Source: CAYQQU01 sp964419545 (lineage in GTDB: Bacteria; Bacteroidota; Bacteroidia; Chitinophagales; Saprospiraceae). From it: a stretch of 54,841 nucleotides of DNA. The notes under the pieces are model-generated. The model saw only the letters and a list, made by a program, of their open reading frames with translations. It did not search any database and had not been told where the DNA came from. The stretch covers positions 1-54,841 of the forward strand of contig CAYQQU010000039.1 in assembly GCA_964419545.1 (NCBI GenBank). Direction: 5' to 3'. The number at the start of each line of letters is the position of its first letter. Positions within the stretch are counted from its first letter, which is position 1. Shown piece by piece: positions 1-8,895 of the stretch. Both the position numbers and the translations under genes were made by a program.

Positions 1-32
1 CTCCAAACAAACTTTCAGCAAATCACACCCCA

Positions 33-2495
33 ATGGACACCACAGCGCCCATCCTTAGTCAGGATAAAAAACGAGAATTGCAGAAACTCATCTCCCGGGG
101 CCATCCCCTGGATGATGTCTTCGAAAAGATCCGTTCCATCTTCGACAACCTTTCCGAAAAGCAGCAGCGCAGCCTGATCCTGCTGGAGTCGCAGTATCAG
201 GAATTCAAGCGCGTCCGCAACCTGAACATCAAAAGCCCCGAATACCTCGACCGCCAAAACAACAACCTCTACTACCGCGTTACCGAATACATCGATGAAC
301 TGGCCACCGCCGACGTCTCTATCGTAGAGACCGCGCATCCCGCCCAGAACCTGCTCAACTACTACCCCACGCCACGCCCCCTGTTTGGTTATGAAGAAGA
401 AATGGAGATACTTCGGGAGCGATTCGAGCGCGAAACGATCGTAGGCATTCACGGCATGGGAGGCGTAGGTAAAACCTCTTTCGTCACTTCTTTTATCGAT
501 CAACACATCGTGGATAAGTCGAAGGTCATCTGGCAGGAAAACTGTTCCGATTTCGAGTTCGATACCTTCATTACCAATATCGGCTACGGCGATATCCTCC
601 GCAAATTCAGCGGCGAAGACCGCTACTTCCAACTGTTGCGCCAATTGGAAAACGACAGTATGTCCGTCTTTTGGGACAACCTGGAGATCGAATCTTCCGA
701 GCATAACGAGTTTGTGCAGTTCCTGCAAACTTGCGGCCGCTATCTCAACCGGGCCACCTTCGTCCTGATCGGCCATTCCCGTTTCGAGATCGAACCGCTT
801 AAGATCTACAATATCGAATTGCCGGGGCTGCGCCACGATAAAGCGATCGCGTTCGCCAAAAGCCTCGATAGTTTTGCTGCGCTGAAACTGCCGGACGACA
901 AACTGATGGAGATCGTCGAAAACGTACGCGGCAATCCCCAGGGCATCAAGTCGGCATTGGATTCTTTGCGCTACGGCGCCCGCTGGGATGAGCTTTTTTC
1001 CGAACTACAGGACGACAACCCTTTCGACCGGCTCCTGCAGTCGGTTTTTCAGAACGAGGAAGAAAAAGGTTTCCTGCTGGCTTTTTCCGTATTCAAGAAC
1101 CAGGTGAGCCGGAGCGCTGTACAGCATACCACCGGCATGGATAATGATACTTTCAACGCCACCGTGCGGCGCCTCATCGACAAGTCGGTGATCAACGTCA
1201 TCCAGACCTTCGAAGGCGATCCGTATTTCACAACCTCCAACCTCATCCGCGAAAAAAGCTACCGCAAGCTCGATGATCCAATCCCGTTACACCGTCAGGC
1301 CGCCGAGTTTTTCTTGAACCAGCGTACCGATAAGCTGGATATCGATCTGGAAAACCGGATTTTTTATCACTGCAAAAAATCGGGCTGGTGCCAAAAAGTA
1401 GAGGAAACGCTGCGACGCCACGGCAAGCGGTTTCTGACCATAGGGCATTTTACGCTAATCAGTGATATGGTGGAGTTCCTGGAAACGCACGAGGCCGTCT
1501 CTCCTACCTGCTACCTCCTCCTGGGTAAAATTCATTACGTTAAGGGCGAATTCGACCGGGCCCTCCACTACTACGAAGAAGCGCACCGCCGGGCGGTGCG
1601 GGAAGACGCTGAAGCTTACGTCTGCATAGAAGCCCAGATCCGCACCGGCTGGGTAAAGTACCGGCTGGGCGATATCTCTTCGGCTTTGATGGAAATTCAC
1701 GACGCCTTCATCGCCAGCCGCGACAACCAAATCGACCCGCTGGAAATTGAAGCCCTGAACAAACTGGGCTGGATCTACAACATCTACGACAAGCCCGATA
1801 TCACCAAAGGCTTTTACCGCGAGGCGGAGAAGATCGCCGAAAAGCTGAATATCCCCAGCCTGATGGGCCACATCTACGAAAGCAAAGGCAGCCTGTACAT
1901 GGACCTGGAAGAATACGAGCTGGCGGCAGAGGTCTTTCGCAAAGGACTGGAACATTTCCACGCCTCGGAACATCAGGAGGGTATTGCTTACATCAATCGC
2001 AACCTGGGCCACTACCACCTCAAAACCGGAAATCTCGACCAGGCCCGGGAATATTATAGCAAAAGCCTGAAATATTACCTGCAGATCTACTACCGGCTGG
2101 GCATCTCCCGCGTGCGCACCGACCTCGGCTGGCTGGAAGCGAAAAACGGCGATATCGAATGCGGCATCAGCCAAATCCGCAACGCCATCAACCTGTCGAA
2201 GGGGATCAAAGACCTTTCCGGCGCCATATTCGGGTATTACAGTATCGGAAGGATCTACTTCCAGCTTTCGCCCCCCAAAACTACCCTCGCGCTGCAATAT
2301 CTGCTGCACGCCAAAGCCCTGCAGCTGTCTACCCTGCAAAAATCCCACCGCATTCTGCGCAAAATCCAGGAGGCGATCGATCAGCTGGTCGGCGAGCGGG
2401 ATTTCAAAGAGGTGATGGACCTGGGGAAAGAAGCCTACGCCAAATTACCCGCCGAATTGCGGGAGCGCTTCGGACTGGAGGCGTTGATCGGGTGA
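33..2495 (+). CDS. STAND-class NTPase with N-terminal effector-associated-like domain and C-terminal TPRs
   Basis: An 820-residue cytoplasmic protein in three parts. Residues 1-90 are helical and resemble a Bacteroidota/cyanobacterial effector-associated domain (EAD11-like: a run of short helices ending in a YRVTEYIDEL-type helix). Residues ~117-450 form an NB-ARC-like NTPase: P-loop GMGGVGKTS at 141-149, a Walker B-like segment SVFWDNLE at 211-218, an LIGHSR sensor-like strand at 245-250, and GNPQGI at 300-305 in the place of the GxP motif, followed by a winged-helix-like stretch. From ~480 to 790 there are TPR-like helical pairs (for example LGKIHYVKGEFDRALHYYEEA). Such proteins are signal-transducing switches, often in anti-phage or programmed-death pathways, and the TPRs would sense the trigger. 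No effector (nuclease, protease, TIR) is fused. Any partner would have to be recruited through the N-terminal domain and is not visible here, as the window starts 32 bases upstream. The exact EAD class is a judgement by eye. Confidence 0.85.
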   Translation: MDTTAPILSQDKKRELQKLISRGHPLDDVFEKIRSIFDNLSEKQQRSLILLESQYQEFKRVRNLNIKSPEYLDRQNNNLYYRVTEYIDELATADVSIVETAHPAQNLLNYYPTPRPLFGYEEEMEILRERFERETIVGIHGMGGVGKTSFVTSFIDQHIVDKSKVIWQENCSDFEFDTFITNIGYGDILRKFSGEDRYFQLLRQLENDSMSVFWDNLEIESSEHNEFVQFLQTCGRYLNRATFVLIGHSRFEIEPLKIYNIELPGLRHDKAIAFAKSLDSFAALKLPDDKLMEIVENVRGNPQGIKSALDSLRYGARWDELFSELQDDNPFDRLLQSVFQNEEEKGFLLAFSVFKNQVSRSAVQHTTGMDNDTFNATVRRLIDKSVINVIQTFEGDPYFTTSNLIREKSYRKLDDPIPLHRQAAEFFLNQRTDKLDIDLENRIFYHCKKSGWCQKVEETLRRHGKRFLTIGHFTLISDMVEFLETHEAVSPTCYLLLGKIHYVKGEFDRALHYYEEAHRRAVREDAEAYVCIEAQIRTGWVKYRLGDISSALMEIHDAFIASRDNQIDPLEIEALNKLGWIYNIYDKPDITKGFYREAEKIAEKLNIPSLMGHIYESKGSLYMDLEEYELAAEVFRKGLEHFHASEHQEGIAYINRNLGHYHLKTGNLDQAREYYSKSLKYYLQIYYRLGISRVRTDLGWLEAKNGDIECGISQIRNAINLSKGIKDLSGAIFGYYSIGRIYFQLSPPKTTLALQYLLHAKALQLSTLQKSHRILRKIQEAIDQLVGERDFKEVMDLGKEAYAKLPAELRERFGLEALIG

Positions 2496-2588
2496 TTTTT
2501 AACCGGTCGTCCACTTCCTCCAAAGCCGGGAGCCGGCTGCTGCATTTTGAAGAACAGTCATCATTTGATTCCATAAAAACAAACACTC

Positions 2589-4361
2589 ATGAAAGGCTAT
2601 TTAGTATTGTTTTCAATCAGCATTTTCTATTGGAGCCTGCACAGCCAGACGCAAATAGGCGCCGATATCTTTGGGGAAGCGCCGCTTGACCAATCGGGTT
2701 GGAGCGTCTCCATTTCCGGCGACGGGACCCGGATAGCGATCGGGGCGCCCAACAACGAAGGCAATGGATTTTTGGCCGGCCATGTACGGATTTTTGAGGA
2801 CAATAACGGCTCCTGGAGCCAGATAGGCGTCGATATCGACGCGGAAGCGGCGCAAGACGGACTGGGCAACAGTGTCTCTCTATCCTCCGACGGCCGGCGA
2901 ATAGCGATTGGAGCCCCCTTTAATGACGGCAACGGCAACTCCTCCGGACAGGCGCGCGTATACGAAGAGAACAGTGGCATATGGACTAAGGTAGGCTCAG
3001 ATATCGATGGGGAAGTTGGGGGAGACGGCTCGGGGTTCAGCGTCTCCATATCAGGAGATGGCGCCAGGGTCGCAATTGGCGCACCTGCCAATGACGGTAC
3101 TGATTTCGATGCAGGTCACGTGCGTATATACAGGGAAATTAATGGCACTTGGAGCCAGCTCGGAAACGATATCGACGGTGAAGATTTTTTAGATAACTCG
3201 GGACATAGTGTTTCCCTCTCTGATGACGGAAAACGGGTCGCTATCGGGGCGCCTTTAAATATTAATAGAAATGGGGACGCCGGGCATGTGCGAATGTACG
3301 AGGAAAACAATGGAACATGGACCCAAATCGGCGCCGATATAGACGGTGAAGCGGCGGGCGATCAATTCGGACACACGGTCTCCCTTTCCGCCGATGGGAC
3401 AAGGGTAGCCATTGGCGCACCCGATAACGATGAAAATGGCTCCGGCTCCGGACACGTTCGGATTTACGAAGAAAACAGCGGGACGTGGACTCAGATCGGC
3501 GGCGATATCGACGGTGATTCCGGAGGTGACAATTCCGGATACAGCGTTTCCCTCTCCGATGACGGCAGCCGGGTAGCCATCGGCGCGCGCTCGGGCGCCG
3601 GCCGCGTGCGCCTCTACGAAGAGAACGGCCCGGTGTGGAGCCAGTCGAACCTCGACATCAATGGCGATGCCAACGGCGACAATCTGGGATTCAGCGTATC
3701 CTTGTCCGCCAATGGGCAGCGGGTAGCGATCGGAGCGCCCTTCAATAGCGGCGACAGTCCCACATCCGGACAGGTCAGCGCTTACGAAATATCGCTGGGC
3801 GGCTTCCCCTTCCCGGTCGAACTCATCCGCTTTGAAGGAACCGCACAACCCGCAGGCGTCCTGCTGCGTTGGCAAACCGCAACTGAGCTGAATAACCAGG
3901 GCTTTGCCGTTGAACGATCCGCTACGGGCAAAGACTGGCAAAGGCTAGCATTTGTGCCCGGGCAAGGCGCCACCAACGAAATGCAAACCTATCAATTCCT
4001 GGATGAGCGCCCTCTTCCCGGCATTAATTATTACCGCTTAAAACAAGTGGATTATGACGGCGCCTTCGAATACTCCCAGGTAATCGCCCTAACCTACCGC
4101 AAGGCCGAGCAGTTGATGCAGGCTTTTCCGAATCCATCCAACGGCGCCTTTGCCCTGCGACTGGACAATCCATCACGCAACCCGGTGCAGGTCGCGATCA
4201 CCAACTGCCAGGGAAACACCATCTGGCAGAGCGACCAGGCAACCAACGAAGCAACCTGGCAACAGGAATTCACCTTCCCCGAGGCCGGCCTGTACCTGGT
4301 TACCGCCCGCATCGGTGCGGAAGTGTACCGCCAGCGCGTGGTGGTTGTCGGTAAACAATAG
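2589..4361 (+). CDS. Secreted seven-bladed beta-propeller protein with type IX secretion tail
   Basis: A 590-residue exported protein. Residues 1-20 are a signal peptide (MKGYLVLFSISIFYWSLHSQ). Residues ~21-400 are seven copies of a ~56-residue repeat of the form RVAIGAP...GHVRIYEENxGxWTQIG.DIDGE..GD..G.SVSLSxDG. The N-terminal half-repeat would close the ring with the last, velcro fashion. The Asp/Gly-rich turns (DIDGE, NDGNG) recall FG-GAP propellers and could bind calcium. Residues ~405-500 form a beta-sandwich commonly seen before sorting tails (VELIRFEGTA...NYYRLKQVDYDG). The last ~75 residues are a type A T9SS sorting domain (FPNPSNGAFALRL... ending YRQRVVVVGKQ). It probably sits on the cell surface or in the medium, and its ligand is unknown. 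The repeats are near-identical in DNA, so copy number may vary between strains. Confidence 0.88.
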   Translation: MKGYLVLFSISIFYWSLHSQTQIGADIFGEAPLDQSGWSVSISGDGTRIAIGAPNNEGNGFLAGHVRIFEDNNGSWSQIGVDIDAEAAQDGLGNSVSLSSDGRRIAIGAPFNDGNGNSSGQARVYEENSGIWTKVGSDIDGEVGGDGSGFSVSISGDGARVAIGAPANDGTDFDAGHVRIYREINGTWSQLGNDIDGEDFLDNSGHSVSLSDDGKRVAIGAPLNINRNGDAGHVRMYEENNGTWTQIGADIDGEAAGDQFGHTVSLSADGTRVAIGAPDNDENGSGSGHVRIYEENSGTWTQIGGDIDGDSGGDNSGYSVSLSDDGSRVAIGARSGAGRVRLYEENGPVWSQSNLDINGDANGDNLGFSVSLSANGQRVAIGAPFNSGDSPTSGQVSAYEISLGGFPFPVELIRFEGTAQPAGVLLRWQTATELNNQGFAVERSATGKDWQRLAFVPGQGATNEMQTYQFLDERPLPGINYYRLKQVDYDGAFEYSQVIALTYRKAEQLMQAFPNPSNGAFALRLDNPSRNPVQVAITNCQGNTIWQSDQATNEATWQQEFTFPEAGLYLVTARIGAEVYRQRVVVVGKQ

Positions 4362-4659
4362 CCTTGCGGGGCAGAGTGGTTTAACCCATGAATAATCCGG
4401 ATCAGGCACCAGTGATTCCCGGTTTGGCAGTAAGCATTTCTTAATGCGCAGCACCGGAGGCGCAAGATATACGAGAGTACAACAATGTTTCAAACCGAGA
4501 ATTGCTGGTTAGGTTGGGAATCGCTGGTTTTAGATTAGCGCCTAGTTTTTCAAAACTAAAATAGCGAGAAAATTTTAACTGAGTAAAATTAATCTATAAA
4601 AACAGATGGCCACCACAGTCTGGAGACAGCGATTTAGATGAATCCATGAATAAACCGGG
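4362..4659. other. Intergenic stretch flanked by two direct copies of a dispersed repeat
   Basis: A 298-base stretch between two convergent genes with no credible gene. It is more AT-rich than its surroundings. It begins and ends with same-orientation copies of the CCATGAATAAnCCGG repeat. In between are a short imperfect direct repeat (GAATTGCTGGTT at 4499-4510 and GAATCGCTGGTT at 4518-4529) and a tight inverted repeat TAGTTTT/AAAACTA at 4543-4558. It could be a degenerate mobile or repeat-expanded unit, but no terminal structure proves this. Confidence 0.5.
4383..4405 (-). repeat. Dispersed stop-associated repeat, copy A
   Basis: It contains CCATGAATAATCCGG, an exact match to the reverse complement of the 15-base core CCGGATTATTCATGG. 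It lies about 20 bases downstream of the propeller gene's stop codon, in the same orientation as copy B. Confidence 0.7.
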
Positions 4660-4663
4660 TCAA
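4641..4663 (-). repeat. Dispersed stop-associated repeat, copy B (contains holA stop)
   Basis: Read on the minus strand it is TGACCCGGTTTATTCATGG. The TGA (4660-4662) is the holA stop codon, so the element begins exactly where that gene ends. It differs from the consensus core by one base (A to T). Confidence 0.75.
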
Positions 4664-5667
4664 TGCAAAATCCGCCACACCATCTCCCGCAGCAGTTCTC
4701 CTTCCGGCTTACCGGTGCTATTGTAATCCACCCCTTTCGATTTCAGGTCGTATTCCCGGAGCAGCCCGATGACCTTTTCGGTAGCGGCCAGATTAAAGTG
4801 GCGGGCGGCCGCCCGGTACTCTTTGAGGAAGAAGCGGGAGCGCAGCTTGAGGGCTTCGAGCAGTTCTTTTTCAGGCAGGTTGCGCAGGAAGTGCATCATG
4901 TACACCTTGCTGAAGTAGTTGTAAAGCGACCCCGTTACCATGGGCAGCGGGTTTTTCCTGGGATTAGCGGCAAAGTAAGCGACGATGCGGTTGGCCTTGC
5001 GGATATCGCGCAGGCCCAGCGCCTTTTGTAGTTCGAATACGTTGTAATCTTTGCTGATGCCGATATTGGCTTCGATCTGTTGGGCGTCGATCGAAGCGCC
5101 TTTCGGCAGGCTGATGATGAGCTTGTCCAGTTCGTTGGCCACCTTGGAGAGGTCCGTACCCAGGTACTCCGCGATCAGGGCGGCGGCGGCCGGCTCGATG
5201 GTATAGCCTTTTTCCCGGAGGTACTTCACGATCCAGTCGGGCGCCTGATTGTCGTAAAGAGGTTTCGAGTCAAAGACCAGGGCGTTTTGCTTCAGCGCCT
5301 TGCCGAAACCGGAGTTGAGATTGTAGTTTTTGTGTTTGTGGGCGATCACCAGCACCGTGGTGTCGAGCGGCTTCTCGACGTAGTGCTTCAGCTCCTTGAG
5401 GGTGCGCATCTCCTGGGCCTCCTTCAGGATCACCACCTGGCGCGGCGCCATCATGGGATAACGGCGGGCGGCGTCAACTACGGTTTTAAAGTCCGCCTCC
5501 TTGCCGTAGAGCACCGTCAGGTTGAAAGAACGCTCCGCCTCGTCGAGCGCGTGGTGTTCGATATAATGGGTGATCCGGTCGATAAAAAAAGGCTCCCTGC
5601 CGTGCAGAAAGTACACCGGCCGGTAATTTCCCGCTTCGAGTTCCTTCAGGATCGCTTCGAAAGTCAT
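4660..5667 (-). CDS. holA: DNA polymerase III delta subunit
   Basis: A 335-residue protein, close to the usual HolA length. It is the clamp-loader subunit that opens the beta ring. The N-terminal domain starts MTFEAILKELEAGNYRPVYF and contains the family hallmark YFLHGREPFFIDRI (residues ~19-32), a P-loop relic that does not bind ATP. The middle part carries VILKEAQEMRTLKELKHYVE and LVIAHKHKNYN. The C-terminal collar helices include SKDYNVFELQKALGLRD. The start at 5667 gives the expected N-terminus. The gene is monocistronic, converging on the propeller gene, and its TGA stop lies inside repeat copy B. Confidence 0.95.
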   Translation of the reverse strand: MTFEAILKELEAGNYRPVYFLHGREPFFIDRITHYIEHHALDEAERSFNLTVLYGKEADFKTVVDAARRYPMMAPRQVVILKEAQEMRTLKELKHYVEKPLDTTVLVIAHKHKNYNLNSGFGKALKQNALVFDSKPLYDNQAPDWIVKYLREKGYTIEPAAAALIAEYLGTDLSKVANELDKLIISLPKGASIDAQQIEANIGISKDYNVFELQKALGLRDIRKANRIVAYFAANPRKNPLPMVTGSLYNYFSKVYMMHFLRNLPEKELLEALKLRSRFFLKEYRAAARHFNLAATEKVIGLLREYDLKSKGVDYNSTGKPEGELLREMVWRILH

Positions 5668-5798
5668 GCTGCAATGATACCGCTTTTCTGGAAGGTTTCA
5701 CCGCCGGTATTTTGGAAAATTCGACAAGAACACTTTACCACCGTTCTTGTTACCCTTCTGCACGCGCAATTTTTTCATCGCAAATTCTTCCATCCACC

Positions 5799-7496
5799 AT
5801 GCCACACCCGACTCTCCGCATCGGCGGCGTTCCCGAACATTTCAATTATCCCTGGCAATTGGCCGGTTCCCGTCAGCTGACCGCCGACCTGCCCTTCGAT
5901 TTTTCATGGCAGGACTTCCCCGGCGGCACCGGCGCGATGCTGCGCGCCCTGGAAAACAATGAACTCGACCTCGCCGTCCTCCTCACCGAAGGCGCCGTGG
6001 CGGGCGTCGTCAACGGCCTCGACGCACAGATCGTCGGCACTTACGTTTCCTCTTCCCTCACCTGGGGCATCCACGTACATGCCGGCAGCCCCATCCGAAC
6101 GGTGGAAGAACTAGAAGGAAAGACCTTCGCCATCAGCCGCCGGCAGTCCGGCTCGCACCTCATGGCCATCGTCAATGCCCGGCAGCAGGGCTGGGATCCG
6201 GAAGCACTGACCTTCGAGCTCGTCGGCGATTTCACCGGCGCCCGCGAGGCCTTGCAAGCAGGCCGCGCCGACGCTTTTATGTGGGAAAAATACACCACCC
6301 AGCCTACCGTCGACAGCGGCGAGTGGCGGCGCGTCGGGGTCTGCCCTACCCCCTGGCCCTGTTTCGTGATGCTGGCGCGAACGGAGGTGATCGAAAAGTA
6401 CACCGACCAGCTGCAAAACCTGATGGCCGTTGTCCGACGAGGACTTCACCTCCTGAACGAGTCCGATACCATCGATTATATCGCCGATCAATATCGCCTC
6501 CGACCGGAAAGCGTCCGGGAATGGTACGGCCAGACGCATTGGTTGTGCCGGCCCCGCATCTCCCGGGCGGCCCTGGAAACCGTTCAAGATCAACTCACCG
6601 GGCTCAATATCATCGAAGCGCCGGCGCCGCCCGACGATCTCGTTGCCGACTTTTGCACCATCACCGACCATCAGCTTTCGGCCTCGATGTACGACTGGCG
6701 GGTGGAAAGCGTCTACCGGGCCCTGCAACAACGGGGTCAATCCTGCGGCCCACTGGCGCTGGACGATTTGCTTTCCCTCGGCCACCTCGATCAGTACCAC
6801 TATCTAGGCGAAAAGACGAGCTTCGAACTGGTGGACCTGCTGGAACTGGACGAGACAAAAACCATACTGGATATCGGGAGCGGCGTAGGCGGCGTGAGTC
6901 GCGTACTGGCCAAGCGCGCCGGCTGCAAGGTGATCGGACTGGAAATCCAGGCCGAGCTCAATGAATTGGCGAACGAATTGACGCACCGCACAGGACTGTC
7001 GGACCGGATCGAATACATTACGGCCGACTTTTCAGCCTTTCCTACCGACGATCACCGCGAAAAGTTTCACCATTTTTTATCGCTCCTGGTTTTTCTCCAC
7101 CTTTCCGACCGCCCGGCCGTACTGCGCAAATCCTACGACACCCTGCAGCCCGGCGGCTCGTTCGTCATCGAGGATCTCGTCGCCCGCAACGGCATTTCCG
7201 AAAGCGAGAAAAGTATCCTGGAACAAGTGGTCAGCGTGAAAACCATTACCTACGCCGAGGACTATCTTTCCGACCTCGAAAGAACGGGCTTTTCGGATCT
7301 AGCGACAAAAGATCTGTCGGCCGAATGGCGGGAATGGACGGAACAGCGCTACCGTCAATTCATCGAGAACCAGGAACAGAACGCAGCCATCTTCGGGGAA
7401 AAGATCTACCGGCAACGGGCCGACTTCTACCGGACGATCCGCGATCTGTTTGCGGGAGGTAATATCGGGGGAGTGCGTATTACGGGGAGTAAATAG
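5799..7496 (+). CDS. Fusion of a cytosolic substrate-binding (PBP2-like) domain and a SAM-dependent methyltransferase
   Basis: A 565-residue two-domain protein. Residues 1-~290 resemble the NMT1/sulfonate-type periplasmic binding fold (LRIGGVPEHFNYPW, LEGKTFAISRRQSGSHL, FTGAREALQAGRADAFMWEKY), but there is no signal peptide or lipobox, so it should stay in the cytoplasm. Residues ~310-565 are a class I methyltransferase: motif I LDIGSGVGGVSRVLA at ~357-371, an acidic residue at the end of strand 2 (VIGLEIQ), YITADFS, and LQPGGSFVIEDL. The LDQYHYLG lead-in recalls glycine/sarcosine-type N-methyltransferases. I chose the ATG at 5799 because it directly opens the binding-domain strand MPHPTLRIGG. 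A non-homologous 29-residue extension to 5712 is possible. The natural reading is a methyltransferase with a ligand-sensing or substrate-presenting module. The substrate is unknown. Confidence 0.85.
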   Translation: MPHPTLRIGGVPEHFNYPWQLAGSRQLTADLPFDFSWQDFPGGTGAMLRALENNELDLAVLLTEGAVAGVVNGLDAQIVGTYVSSSLTWGIHVHAGSPIRTVEELEGKTFAISRRQSGSHLMAIVNARQQGWDPEALTFELVGDFTGAREALQAGRADAFMWEKYTTQPTVDSGEWRRVGVCPTPWPCFVMLARTEVIEKYTDQLQNLMAVVRRGLHLLNESDTIDYIADQYRLRPESVREWYGQTHWLCRPRISRAALETVQDQLTGLNIIEAPAPPDDLVADFCTITDHQLSASMYDWRVESVYRALQQRGQSCGPLALDDLLSLGHLDQYHYLGEKTSFELVDLLELDETKTILDIGSGVGGVSRVLAKRAGCKVIGLEIQAELNELANELTHRTGLSDRIEYITADFSAFPTDDHREKFHHFLSLLVFLHLSDRPAVLRKSYDTLQPGGSFVIEDLVARNGISESEKSILEQVVSVKTITYAEDYLSDLERTGFSDLATKDLSAEWREWTEQRYRQFIENQEQNAAIFGEKIYRQRADFYRTIRDLFAGGNIGGVRITGSK

Positions 7497-7500
7497 GAAT

Positions 7501-7592
7501 CAGTTCTTCCGTTCTCAAGAGGGAATAAATCCCACGGCCCTCAGGCTAATGCAAAAATGGTGTGCTATCCCTGTTTTGGAACGGAAGAACTG
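7501..7592. terminator. Long inverted repeat at a convergent junction, probable bidirectional terminator
   Basis: Perfect 14-base arms CAGTTCTTCCGTTC (7501-7514) and GAACGGAAGAACTG (7579-7592) enclose 64 bases. Within the loop, GAGGG and CCCTC form a smaller stem. The structure lies just after the fusion gene's stop and before the hemH 3' end, so it can stop both transcripts. No target duplication was recognised. Confidence 0.6.
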
Positions 7593-7664
7593 CAGAACTG
7601 AAAAAGTTTACCAAAACGGTTTTCTATCCACTTAAGCCTGCCCCTGCTGAGCTTCAAATCCAGG

Positions 7665-8690
7665 CTAAGCCGCCCGCACCAGCTCCGCCACCGCTTCCAC
7701 CCAGCGCGGATCATCGTTCAGGCTGGGCACCAGGTCGACCTTTTCGCCGCCCATCTCTTCGAATTCCTCCTGGTATTCCGTACCGATCTCGATGATCGTC
7801 TCCAGGCAGTCGGCAACGAAAGCGGGACTAAAGACGAGGATGCGCTTCGCGCCTTTTTCCGCCTGTTCTTCCAGCACTTTGCTGGTGTAGGGTTTGGCCC
7901 ACTCTTCGGGGCCGAGCCGGCTTTGGAAAGCCGTGGTATAGCGATCGGGCGAGAGGCCCAGTTTGTCGACGATAGCGCGGGTGGTGGCGTGGCACTGGGC
8001 CGAATAACAAAACTGGTTGACCAGCCCGATGTTCTGGCAGCAATTTTCTTTTTTCTGGCAATGGCTGCCGGTAGGGTCGCCTTTGCGCAGCTGCCGGGCC
8101 GGCAAGCCGTGGTAACTGAATATGATGTGGTCGTAACTGTCGAGATCAAACTCCCGCGCGTTTTCGGCGAAAATGTCGACGACCGGTTCATAATCGTAAT
8201 AAGAGTTGATCAGCTTGACGTTGGGGATGGTCTGCTTTTTGGCCAGCACCCGCATTACCTCTTCGTGCACCGAGCCGGTGGTGGCCGATGCGTACTGCGG
8301 GAACATCGGGAAAACGATAATTTCCGCCACCTGGGCGGCCAGCAGTTTATCTACCGCCGATTCGATGGACGGCTTCTGGTAGCGCATCGCCAATTCGACA
8401 ACATACTCCTCGCCCAGGTGCGCCTTTACGCCTTCGGCGACGCGCTCGCCGTACACTTTCAGCGGCGAACCGTCCTCCGTCCACAACATCTTGTAGAGTT
8501 TGGAAGAGCTGCCCGAGCGGAAAGGCGCAATGATGCCGCGCACGATCAGATTGCGGGGCAACCAGGGATAGTCGATCACCCGGGGATCCAGTAAAAATTG
8601 TTTGAGGTAACGATATACAGCGCCCCGCGAAGGATCGTCGGGAGTGCCCAGATTGACCAGTAGTACGCCTTTTTTGCCGAAAGTCGTCAT
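7665..8690 (-). CDS. hemH: Ferrochelatase
   Basis: A 341-residue enzyme inserting ferrous iron into protoporphyrin IX (or coproporphyrin III), the terminal or near-terminal haem step. It shows GVLLVNLGTPDDP at the N-terminus, the catalytic-histidine motif FSYHGLPARQ, and a C-terminal FSPAFVADCLETIIEIG segment. A Cys-rich insert after the active site (SHCQKKENCCQN) is typical of many bacterial ferrochelatases. The start at 8690 (MTTFGKKGVLLVNLG) matches the family. An upstream in-frame start at 8765 would add 25 residues that look unlike this family. It is divergent from surE. Confidence 0.95.
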   Translation of the reverse strand: MTTFGKKGVLLVNLGTPDDPSRGAVYRYLKQFLLDPRVIDYPWLPRNLIVRGIIAPFRSGSSSKLYKMLWTEDGSPLKVYGERVAEGVKAHLGEEYVVELAMRYQKPSIESAVDKLLAAQVAEIIVFPMFPQYASATTGSVHEEVMRVLAKKQTIPNVKLINSYYDYEPVVDIFAENAREFDLDSYDHIIFSYHGLPARQLRKGDPTGSHCQKKENCCQNIGLVNQFCYSAQCHATTRAIVDKLGLSPDRYTTAFQSRLGPEEWAKPYTSKVLEEQAEKGAKRILVFSPAFVADCLETIIEIGTEYQEEFEEMGGEKVDLVPSLNDDPRWVEAVAELVRAA

Positions 8691-8895
8691 GCCTAATGCG
8701 TTCGTTTTGATGATGGTTCGAGGCGCTTCTTTTTCACCGATCTGGAAGCGCCGCCCGGAAAACAAAGCTTTTAAATTCGAATAACACCAAAACCCGGCCG
8801 GGGTTTATTTTCGCGTCAATACCGTGTCAATTTCGGGTCAGGAATGGTATTTTTGGGTTTTTCGGAATCCTCCGTCTCCATCTTTTGCAAAAAAT

